From contig CBFCZR010000065.1 in assembly GCA_965602795.1 (NCBI GenBank), forward strand, positions 1 to 9,325: a stretch of 9,325 bases of DNA, in the 5' to 3' direction. Under the pieces are notes generated by a model, which ran no database searches, was not told the DNA's origin, and worked only from the letters and a program-made list of their open reading frames with translations. Shown here in pieces: positions 1 through 6,440 of this stretch (the first letter of the stretch is position 1; each line of letters begins with the position of its first letter). Source of the stretch: Bathyarchaeum sp965602795. GTDB lineage: Archaea > Thermoproteota > Bathyarchaeia > Bathyarchaeales > Bathyarchaeaceae. The position numbers and the translations under genes were made by a program.

Positions 1-1065
1 GCCAGTATCATACATTCCAGAGGCTACCACGTCACCGATGGCGTCTCCTCCCAAGAATCGGCTCACATTTGGGAGACAATAAACCTGAGCCTCCGGGTTT
101 ATGTTAATCCCCAGTTCCTTAGCTTTTTTGATGATTGGGCTTCTGGGAACCTTGTCGTTTGCATCCACAAACCAAAGATAATCCACATCTACCCCCGCTA
201 ACAGATGGTTCATAACCGTGTTTCCACCCGCTGAAACGCTTGTGATCTCCTCGCTTTTGATCCCAGCACTTGATGTAAGAGTGTTCACTAGATCATTTAT
301 GGTTTGGACGGCTGCTTGCTTGAGCTTCTGTAATCCATTTTCGGCTTTACGTGAAAAAGAGATCCTAGTGACCAATGTTTCCCCATAGGTAATTTGGCTG
401 TTCAACGCCGAAGCTTTACCTAAAATCTTCCCATTCGTCAGATCGACAAGAATCGCAACGATTGTTGTAGTTCCCACATCGATGGCAAGACCATAATTTG
501 AGCCTGTTCTGTCGCCTGATTCAACGGCTATAATTTCAGGAGTCGTGCTCCCTGTGCTTAAGGTCGTCGTTATTGTTGAATCTTTCATCTGAGCAAGCTT
601 GTCGTAGACGTCGTCGCTAACCTTTGGGCTTGGTCCAGAATAATTCTCAAGTCTAATCTGGCGACGCTCACCACTTTGGGTGGGCGTCAAGGAGATAAGA
701 AATTTTTTGGACTCGGGATCAACTTCGTCTATGGTCATTTCTGAACTGAGAAGTATTTTGGGGCTGGCGATTCGGCTTTCAACAGGGATTGTGAACTCGC
801 CGTCGCTTAAGACGCGGATTTGGCAAGCAAGATAGTAGCCTTCAGATATTTCCTGAGGCGAAAGCCACTCTTTATACTTGGTTGACATATGGGAGACTTC
901 GCCTTTGTTGAGAATCACTTTGCATGTTCCACAATCGCCGTCTCCACCGCATATACTTCTAATGTTTATGCCCGCCTCTCTGATTGCATCAAGCAGTATA
1001 GTCCCCTGCTCTACTTCAACCATTTTATCCATCGGATTGAAAATGACTTTTACACGATCAACCAT
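1..1065 (-). CDS. RACo-like corrinoid activation protein, [2Fe-2S] ferredoxin plus ASKHA ATPase (DUF4445), 3' end outside window
   Basis: Minus-strand frame open for 355 codons from an ATG at 1063-1065 to the window edge, with no stop, so the C-terminal part is missing (relatives are roughly 600-650 residues). Residues 1-95 form a plant-type [2Fe-2S] ferredoxin domain with Cys39, Cys45, Cys48 (CGGDGDCGTC) and Cys81. A linker of about 95 residues follows. The actin-like ASKHA ATPase part starts near residue 191 with the phosphate loop GLAIDVGTTT (192-201), then SAGGNTVMNHLLAG (278-291) and LGGDAIGD (338-345). Proteins of this family (RACo in acetogens, RamA in methanogens) use ATP to drive reduction of inactive Co(II) corrinoid to Co(I). 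Lying near the CdhDE corrinoid protein genes, it is probably their activator; a methyltransferase activator role is possible. Start choice: GGGAG lies 9 nt upstream, and the ferredoxin's first strand begins right after this Met. An in-frame GTG pair further upstream, just after a stop, is a less likely alternative. Confidence 0.9.
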   Translation of the reverse strand, partial: MVDRVKVIFNPMDKMVEVEQGTILLDAIREAGINIRSICGGDGDCGTCKVILNKGEVSHMSTKYKEWLSPQEISEGYYLACQIRVLSDGEFTIPVESRIASPKILLSSEMTIDEVDPESKKFLISLTPTQSGERRQIRLENYSGPSPKVSDDVYDKLAQMKDSTITTTLSTGSTTPEIIAVESGDRTGSNYGLAIDVGTTTIVAILVDLTNGKILGKASALNSQITYGETLVTRISFSRKAENGLQKLKQAAVQTINDLVNTLTSSAGIKSEEITSVSAGGNTVMNHLLAGVDVDYLWFVDANDKVPRSPIIKKAKELGININPEAQVYCLPNVSRFLGGDAIGDVVASGMYDTG

Positions 1066-1253
1066 TTCCTGAATCTCCCTAAACAAAGTCTCGTCTATAT
1101 CTCCAACATACACCACTTACTCATTCAAAAAGCTTTCAATTCGAGTTTAAATTTTTGTGAAAAACCTTACTTTTCAAAGAAACGACAAGAATTACCCAAC
1201 AGTCCTTTGATAAGTGCAAAACGATTTTAACCCAAAACACCCACTCTAGAATT
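1066..1253. promoter_or_regulatory. Divergent intergenic/promoter region between the ASKHA gene and thymidylate synthase
   Basis: 188 bp between two divergent starts; no gene is supported here. TTTAAATTTTT at 1146-1156 reads as an AT box on either strand. On the minus strand (CACAAAAATTTAAA) it would place transcription near 1124 and give a leader of about 60 nt for the ASKHA gene. A second minus-strand candidate, GATATAG near 1100, sits closer to that gene. The + strand box for the thymidylate synthase is listed separately. Box assignment is by eye. Confidence 0.5.
1221..1230 (+). promoter_or_regulatory. Candidate TATA box giving a leaderless thymidylate synthase mRNA
   Basis: ACGATTTTAA, preceded by purine-rich GCAAAA (a possible BRE), is centred about 27 nt before the ATG at 1254. 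No Shine-Dalgarno motif is visible before that ATG (ACTCTAGAATT). An archaeal TATA box fires about 25 nt downstream, so transcription would start at or just before the start codon. This fits a leaderless transcript. Inference from spacing only. Confidence 0.4.
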
Positions 1254-1928
1254 ATGAAACATGTCCAAATAAAGGCGTTTGACCTGCCCGGTGCTTGGTA
1301 TCAGGCAGTAAACCGAATCTACAGGGAAGGAGACACATTTAATGTTGAGCGGGGTTCTGAAGTCACTCTGACAAAGAAACTGTCAGTTAGCCTTGAAATA
1401 GAACATCCAGAGCATCGACCCTTGATTGACGAGAAGGCTCCCTGCGACCTAAAATACGTTGAAGAAGTTTACCTATCCTATCTTTTCCTCCCAGAAAAAA
1501 GCCCAGAAGAAAGCTACACCTACGGAGAAAGAATGAGGAAACCCGTAGATCAAATAGGAGAAATTGTAAACAAATACAAACAATTCAAGGGCGACAGACA
1601 AAACATCATAGTGCTGAGGATACCCCAAGACCTGTACATAATCGATCCGCCCTGTTTAACCATCATCGACACAGAAATATACGATGAGAAACTCCACTTC
1701 TTCACCTACTTCCGGTCTTGGGACTGCTATGCAGGTTTACCCGCCAACCTAGCTGGACTACAAATCCTTAAGGAGCACATGGCTAAAGAAATAGGTGTTA
1801 AACCGGGTAAAACAGTTGCCTACTCAAAAAATCTTCACCTATACGAGAGACAACTCCAGTTTGCTGAAAAACTTGTAAAAGGAAAAGTTGACTCTAAAAA
1901 ATGGTGGAAAGAAGTAGAAGAATGCTAA
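1254..1928 (+). CDS. thyA: Archaeal-type thymidylate synthase (ThyA family), 224 aa
   Basis: Makes dTMP from dUMP with a methylene-tetrahydropterin C1 donor; cytosolic. The C-terminal half carries the ThyA signature: catalytic Cys134 in PPCLTII (131-138), then FRSWD (153-157) with Arg154/Ser155/Asp157 for dUMP binding, then GLPANLAG (161-168) with Asn165. Asn at that position favours dUMP over dCMP, which separates it from dCMP hydroxymethylases, and HLY (195-197) supplies His195 and Tyr197. YTYGERM (88-94) matches the upstream YG..R motif, and Arg115 sits where the partner-subunit phosphate-binding arginine is expected. At 224 residues it is shorter than bacterial ThyA (about 264) and matches the short archaeal/methanogen form. 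The N-terminal 80 residues diverge, and the bacterial folate-binding C-terminus is replaced by a lysine-rich end (KKWWKEVEEC). The donor may therefore be methylene-tetrahydromethanopterin or a related pterin; this is inference. It lies 206 bp before cdhA and probably has its own promoter. Confidence 0.88.
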   Translation: MKHVQIKAFDLPGAWYQAVNRIYREGDTFNVERGSEVTLTKKLSVSLEIEHPEHRPLIDEKAPCDLKYVEEVYLSYLFLPEKSPEESYTYGERMRKPVDQIGEIVNKYKQFKGDRQNIIVLRIPQDLYIIDPPCLTIIDTEIYDEKLHFFTYFRSWDCYAGLPANLAGLQILKEHMAKEIGVKPGKTVAYSKNLHLYERQLQFAEKLVKGKVDSKKWWKEVEEC

Positions 1929-2070
1929 TGCATTAACATCCGCTTCGCTACGCAATCAACTTGTTTTATGGCACTTTTGCTCCTTTAGACCTCATATCTT
2001 CAAAATTGTTATGTTTTCCTTGCTTTCTTAGCCGTTTTCGGCGTCAAGTGCTTCCGTACATCATTTTTCA

Positions 2071-2084
2071 GAAAAGTTAAATAT
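2071..2084 (+). promoter_or_regulatory. BRE/TATA promoter of the cdhABCDE operon
   Basis: GAAAAG (2071-2076, purine-rich BRE) runs directly into TTAAATAT (2077-2084, TATA box). This is a good match to the archaeal core promoter. The expected start is about 25 nt downstream, near 2105-2108, giving a leader of about 28 nt that contains the cdhA Shine-Dalgarno. It is the only strong box seen before cdhA, and no comparable gap exists inside the operon. Confidence 0.6.
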
Positions 2085-2120
2085 GGCTGTTTGTATTTCT
2101 CTTCATTCCTAACCGTTTCA

Positions 2121-2128
2121 AAGGTGAT
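2121..2128 (+). promoter_or_regulatory. Shine-Dalgarno that selects the TTG start of cdhA
   Basis: AAGGTGAT matches the archaeal anti-SD complement (GGAGGTGATC) over seven bases or so and ends 6 nt before TTG at 2135-2137. The next in-frame ATG is far inside the protein (near codon 47), so the TTG start is well supported. Confidence 0.8.
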
Positions 2129-2134
2129 TAACCC

Positions 2135-4483
2135 TTGACGAAAAAAAATTTGCATATAAAAGCCAAGGAATTGAAAACAAACGTTGCGGTTGTAAAAAAT
2201 CTCGACGTTTCCATTGGCAAGATTGTCGATGAAACTTGGGAAGAACCTGAAGGTCCAACCCCTTTCCCATCAATGACTGATTTAAGAGATTGGGACTTCA
2301 AGCTTCTCAACAAATACAAACCATTTTATCTGCCCTTCTGTGATGTCTGCTGTCTATGCACTTTCGGAAAGTGTGATCTTTCAGGAGACAAGCGGGGGGC
2401 ATGTGGACTGAATATGGCTGCTCAACAGTCGCGGATTGTTCTCCTCTCCTGCAGCATCGGAGCCGCAACCCACACAGCCCACGCCCGACACCTAGTTCAT
2501 CATCTTATAGAGAAATATGGAGAAGACGCTCCCCTTGATCAGGGAGGATTGAACATAGACATAGAAGCGCCGGTGACACGTCTGGTCTGCGGAATCAGAC
2601 CCAAAACCCTCGGAGATTTGGAGGATGCCATAGATTGGGCTGAACAAGAAGTTACCCACTGCCTTTCCGCTACACACACTGGACAAGAAGGAAGCAACAT
2701 TGATTTTGAGTCAAAAGCTTTTCACGCTGGAATGGCAGATCAAGTGGGAATGGAAATCGCGGATATAGCCCAGATTTCAGTTTACAACTTTCCAAAAGCT
2801 GATCCCGAAGCTCCACTTATCGAGTTGGGCTATGGAATAGCGGATCTTAAAAAACCCACAATTCTGGTCATCGGTCATAACGTTCCCTCCAGCGTTGGAA
2901 TAATTGATTACCTGAACAAAAAGAAACTCTTGAACGAAGTAGAAGTCGTTGGAATCTGTTGTACAGCCATTGACATTACCCGCTACAGCACCGCCGCTAA
3001 AATAGTTGGTCCAATTTCTTGGCAACTGCGCTACATACGCAGCGGATTAGCCGACCTTATTGTAGTTGACGAGCAGTGCATCAGGGCAGACACCCTGGAA
3101 GAAGCACAAAAAGTCCACACTCCCGTAATTGCATCAAGTCCCAAAAACTGTCTAGGACTTAAAAACAGCACAGATAAACCTTCGAATGAGCTCGTATCCA
3201 GTATGGTTGACGGCAAAGTTCCTGGCGTGCTCATTCTTGATCCTGACAAAGTTGGGGAAGTTGCAGTTGAAACTGTTATGAAAGTAGCTCCTAAGAGAAA
3301 CAAGTTCAAGGTAATTCCAGAAAAAGAGGAGATAATTGAGGCAGGCAAAGCTTGTACAGGATGTAACGAATGTATGCGAGCCTGTCCCAACAACCAACCT
3401 ATCCCTGAAGCTATGAAAGCAGCGGCAAAAGGCGACCTTAACCCCTTAGCTGCAATCCTTGAAGAATGTGTAGGATGCGCCCGCTGTGACAGTGCATGCC
3501 CCAACGATTTTGCCCTCCACAGCTTCATGGTGAAGGCGGGAGAAAAAGATTGTTGGGATGAGAAGTTTAAGATGCGTGCAGGACGAGGTGCCATTCAAGA
3601 TGTGGAGATAAGAGAAGTTGGCGGTCCCATTGTTCTCGGCGAAATTCCTGGAGTAGTGGCTATCGTAGGATGTGCCAATTACCCTGATGGCAACGCAGCA
3701 GTTGCAGAAATCGCTGAAGAATTCGCTAAACGCAGATTCATAGTTGCCCTTTCAGGATGCGCGGCCATGTCCGCAGCAATGGTAAAAGACGAAGAAGGAA
3801 AAACCCTGTACGAGAAGTACCCTGGTGGATTTGAAGCTGGAGGCATCCTAAACGTGGGCTCATGTGTCTCTAACCCGCATATAGCAGGGGCAGCAATTAA
3901 AATCGCAAGCATCTTCGCAAAAAGGAACCTGCGAGCTAATTACGAGGAAATCGCTGATTACATCCACAACCGAGTTGGAGCTGTAGGGCTCGCTTGGGGT
4001 GCAATGTCCCAGAAGGCGTCGTCAATAGCTTCTGGTTTCTGGAGGCTTGGAGTGCCCGTAATTGTTGGTCCGCATGGGTCCAAGTATAGGCGTATGCTTC
4101 TTGGAAGAGCAGACAAAAAGGAAGACTGGTACGTATACGACGCTAGGACAGGTGACAAAGTTTACGTTGGACCAACTCCTGAGCACCTCTTCGCCACGGC
4201 TGAAACCAAAGAAGAGGCTATCGTGATGATTGCGAAGCTCTGTATGAGACCCAACGACACCACAAAAGGTCGCAGCATGAAATTGACCCATTACATTGAC
4301 CTACACAAACGCTACTACGGGGTTATGCCCGACGACATACACCTGTTTATCCGAAACAAGATGGACATACCCCTCACCATGAAACCTGAAATCCTCAAAA
4401 TCCTTGAAGAGAAAGGATGGAAAGAAACAAAAATTCCAGACCCAACTCTTCTAAAGAGAATGATCAGAAAGAAGGTGGAATAA
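2135..4483 (+). CDS. cdhA: ACDS complex alpha subunit, Ni-Fe carbon monoxide dehydrogenase CdhA
   Basis: Catalyses CO2 + 2e- <-> CO in the ACDS complex, with CdhB. 782 residues, close to methanogen CdhA (about 780-810). Order: B/D-cluster cysteines Cys69, 72, 73, 75, 80 and 90 (FCDVCCLCTFGKC then GAC); a His-rich proton path, THTAHARHL (112-120); the Ni-Fe C-cluster ligands His248 (GHNV), Cys275/276 (GICCTAID), Cys315 (DEQC), Cys513 (VGCANYPDG), Cys542 (SGCAAMS) and Cys577 (GSCVSNPH); and catalytic-region PHGSKYRR with Lys650. Between the C-cluster halves lies a two-[4Fe-4S] ferredoxin insertion: CTGCNECMRACP (407-418) and CVGCARCDSACP (445-456), the archaeal E/F clusters that pass electrons to ferredoxin. 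All ligands are intact. The start is TTG with a strong Shine-Dalgarno. First gene of the cdh operon; its stop is one base before cdhB, whose Shine-Dalgarno lies within its last codons. Confidence 0.97.
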   Translation: MTKKNLHIKAKELKTNVAVVKNLDVSIGKIVDETWEEPEGPTPFPSMTDLRDWDFKLLNKYKPFYLPFCDVCCLCTFGKCDLSGDKRGACGLNMAAQQSRIVLLSCSIGAATHTAHARHLVHHLIEKYGEDAPLDQGGLNIDIEAPVTRLVCGIRPKTLGDLEDAIDWAEQEVTHCLSATHTGQEGSNIDFESKAFHAGMADQVGMEIADIAQISVYNFPKADPEAPLIELGYGIADLKKPTILVIGHNVPSSVGIIDYLNKKKLLNEVEVVGICCTAIDITRYSTAAKIVGPISWQLRYIRSGLADLIVVDEQCIRADTLEEAQKVHTPVIASSPKNCLGLKNSTDKPSNELVSSMVDGKVPGVLILDPDKVGEVAVETVMKVAPKRNKFKVIPEKEEIIEAGKACTGCNECMRACPNNQPIPEAMKAAAKGDLNPLAAILEECVGCARCDSACPNDFALHSFMVKAGEKDCWDEKFKMRAGRGAIQDVEIREVGGPIVLGEIPGVVAIVGCANYPDGNAAVAEIAEEFAKRRFIVALSGCAAMSAAMVKDEEGKTLYEKYPGGFEAGGILNVGSCVSNPHIAGAAIKIASIFAKRNLRANYEEIADYIHNRVGAVGLAWGAMSQKASSIASGFWRLGVPVIVGPHGSKYRRMLLGRADKKEDWYVYDARTGDKVYVGPTPEHLFATAETKEEAIVMIAKLCMRPNDTTKGRSMKLTHYIDLHKRYYGVMPDDIHLFIRNKMDIPLTMKPEILKILEEKGWKETKIPDPTLLKRMIRKKVE

Positions 4484-4484
4484 A

Positions 4485-5030
4485 ATGAGCGCAAAAGTAA
4501 CCCCTTGGCAAACAGCAGAGATTGCAGGGCCACAAAAGGCTCTCGTCATCATGAAACCTGAAGTGGTCGTGGCAATGATAAAGCGGGCAAAACGCCCCAT
4601 CCTCGTTGTCGGACACTTAGTCACCAAAAATGACACAGAAAACAAAAACTCCCTCGACTATGTCATCCGCCTAAACAAAGCTACTGGAATACCTGTGGTC
4701 GCCACGGCACATACAGCACGCGAATTAGTGAAACAAGGCTTTCAACCCGCTGCGTCAATGTCGGCTATGGACATCGGCAACAGACTCAAGGACGCAAGCT
4801 GGAATGGCTTAGACGGAAAAGGTCCCTACGATCTAGCTTTGTTCATGGGATTACCCTACTATATGGAGTTCGTGATTTTGTCAGGGCTGAAACACTTCTC
4901 CACAAATCTAAAGACCATAAGCTTGAATCGATATTACAATCCACATGCAAGCTGGTCTTTTCCGAACCTCAAAGTTGAGGCTTGGAATCAAAGTTTTGAA
5001 ACTATAATAAACAAGCTAGGAGGAAAATAA
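4485..5030 (+). CDS. cdhB: ACDS complex epsilon subunit CdhB
   Basis: Small 181-residue subunit that binds CdhA to form the alpha2-epsilon2 CODH component. It has a DHS-like (Rossmann-type) fold; the family is thought to help electron transfer, perhaps with a flavin, but it has no metal cluster and its exact role is unsettled. Family marks: PWQTAEIAGPQKA near the N-terminus (7-19), PILVVGH (38-44), GPYDLALFMG (113-122), and the highly typical segment TISLNRYYNPHASWSFPN (144-161). Length agrees with methanogen CdhB (about 170). The ATG follows the cdhA stop by one base. AAGGTGG at 4472-4478, inside the end of cdhA, ends 6 nt before it, so translation is probably coupled, which suits equal stoichiometry with CdhA. 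Confidence 0.95.
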   Translation: MSAKVTPWQTAEIAGPQKALVIMKPEVVVAMIKRAKRPILVVGHLVTKNDTENKNSLDYVIRLNKATGIPVVATAHTARELVKQGFQPAASMSAMDIGNRLKDASWNGLDGKGPYDLALFMGLPYYMEFVILSGLKHFSTNLKTISLNRYYNPHASWSFPNLKVEAWNQSFETIINKLGGK

Positions 5031-5034
5031 AAAA

Positions 5035-6438
5035 ATGTCAATGTTTGAAGACATCCCAGTCGATGTCGGTGTAATCTACGAAGGAGAACGGATTCGAAGA
5101 AAACAAATGTACGTTGAACTTGGCGGACCAAAGATGGAAGCCAAGTTTGAAGTTGTAAAAAGCAGACCACTAGACGAAATCGAAGACGGAAAAATAACCG
5201 TGATCGGACCCGACCTCAATGAATTGGAAGCTGAAAAAAGTCACCCCTTCGGAATCTGGATCGACGTCGCGGGAAAGGAAGTTGAAGAAGAACTTGAAGG
5301 CGTTATAGAAAGAAGAATCCACGAATTCTGTAACTTCATCGAGGGCTTCATGCACCTGAACCAGAGATACGACATATGGATTAGGCTAAGCAAAAAATCC
5401 TTCGAAAAAGGATTGAACAGCTTCAAATTGATTGGCAAAGTTCTGTATAGGCTGTTCAAGAACGATTTGTCGTTCCTTGAGAAGATACAGATAACCTTCT
5501 ACACAGACCCCAAAAAAACAAAGGAAATGATGGAAAAAGCGATGAAGATTTACGAGGCTAGAGATGCTAGGGCTAGAGGCTTAAAAGATGAAGATGTTGA
5601 GGAATTCTATGGGTGCACTTTATGCCAGTCCTTTGCACCAACCCACTGCTGCGTAATCACACCCCAAAGGTACGCTAACTGCGGGGCCATCAGCTGGTTC
5701 GACGGCAGAGCTGCAGCACGAGTGGACCCAAAGGGCCCGATTTTCAAGATTGAAAAAGGCGAATGCATTGATGCCTTCAAGGGCGAGTATTCAGGGGCTA
5801 ATCAGGCTGTAAAAGAAAACACGATGGGAGGAATATCGCGAATCCAGCTTTACACTGGTCAACACAAACCTGCTCAGGAGTTATATCCTCACACTTCCTG
5901 CGGCTGTTTCGAGGCTATAGCTTTCTACATCCCTGAACTTGACGGTCTGGGAATAGTTGACAGGGGCTTCAAAGAAAGAACCGTGAATGGTCTACCTTTT
6001 TCAACCATGGCGGACGCAACCGCTGGAGGGAGACAAGTAGATGGCTTCCATGGCTTATCCATCGAGTATATGCGGTCGCCGAAGTTTCTCCAAGTTGATG
6101 GTGGCTGGAACCGCGTAGTTTGGATGCCGTCCAGCGTCAAGGAACGAGTTAAAGAGTTCATACCCGAAGATGTAGTTGACAAAGTAGCCACAGAAAAAGA
6201 CGTGAGCACAATTGATGACTTGAGGGTCTTTCTCAAAGAAAAGGCGCATCCTGTTGTCGAACGATGGGAAGCTGCACCTGCTGAAGCTGAACCTGAAGCG
6301 GGAGAAAAGGAGGTCGAAGGGGCTCCTATGGAGATTCCCGTTTCTGAGGTACCCCTAACCGCTGGAGGATTCAAGATAATTCTCAAAGACGCAAAGATTC
6401 GTGCTAAGAAAATCATCATTCGAAAACTAGAGAAGTGA
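5035..6438 (+). CDS. cdhC: ACDS complex beta subunit, acetyl-CoA synthase CdhC
   Basis: Forms or cleaves acetyl-CoA from CO, a methyl group and CoA at the A-cluster. 467 residues, the archaeal short form without the N-terminal CODH-binding domain of bacterial AcsB. The [4Fe-4S] ligands are Cys194, Cys197, Cys206 and Cys216 (CTLC, HCC, NCG), with 3-9-10 spacing as in characterised ACS proteins. The distal Ni is bound by Cys289-Gly-Cys291 (TSCGCFE). Other family segments are TMADATAGGRQVDGFHG (324-340) and MRSPKFLQVDGGW (346-358). A Glu/Ala/Pro-rich stretch (411-433) looks like a flexible linker to a C-terminal tail, GGFKIILKDAKI (444-455), that ends in lysine-rich strands. GGAGG at 5019-5023 lies 11 nt before the chosen ATG; an ATG two codons later is a weaker alternative. 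The stop touches or overlaps the cdhD start. Confidence 0.97.
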   Translation: MSMFEDIPVDVGVIYEGERIRRKQMYVELGGPKMEAKFEVVKSRPLDEIEDGKITVIGPDLNELEAEKSHPFGIWIDVAGKEVEEELEGVIERRIHEFCNFIEGFMHLNQRYDIWIRLSKKSFEKGLNSFKLIGKVLYRLFKNDLSFLEKIQITFYTDPKKTKEMMEKAMKIYEARDARARGLKDEDVEEFYGCTLCQSFAPTHCCVITPQRYANCGAISWFDGRAAARVDPKGPIFKIEKGECIDAFKGEYSGANQAVKENTMGGISRIQLYTGQHKPAQELYPHTSCGCFEAIAFYIPELDGLGIVDRGFKERTVNGLPFSTMADATAGGRQVDGFHGLSIEYMRSPKFLQVDGGWNRVVWMPSSVKERVKEFIPEDVVDKVATEKDVSTIDDLRVFLKEKAHPVVERWEAAPAEAEPEAGEKEVEGAPMEIPVSEVPLTAGGFKIILKDAKIRAKKIIIRKLEK

Positions 6439-6440
6439 GA

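Larger units (their letters stand above)
1929..2134. other. Intergenic region between thyA and cdhA: thyA transcript end and cdh promoter
   Basis: 206 bp with no supported gene. The first half contains pyrimidine-rich tracts (around 2006-2029, TGTTTTCC and GCTTTCTT) that could end the thyA transcript. GCTTCGCTACGC near 1943-1954 has weak dyad character. The second half carries the cdhA promoter and Shine-Dalgarno listed below. A 48-codon minus-strand frame runs through 2009-2155 and is discussed in the findings. Confidence 0.6.

Noticed and set aside
878..1230. Two overlapping + strand frames of 64 and 113 residues over the left part of the window
   Set aside because: They are antisense to the ferredoxin domain of the ASKHA gene, whose CX5CX2C motif is clear on the minus strand, and they show no recognisable family features.
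3031..3594. Minus-strand frame of 187 residues inside cdhA
   Set aside because: It is the shadow of cdhA, whose ferredoxin cysteines and C-cluster ligands lie in the + frame; Ser/Ala-rich composition is typical of an antisense artefact.
5925..6419. Minus-strand frame of 164 residues inside cdhC
   Set aside because: Ser/Thr/Pro-rich antisense shadow of the conserved CdhC C-terminal half.
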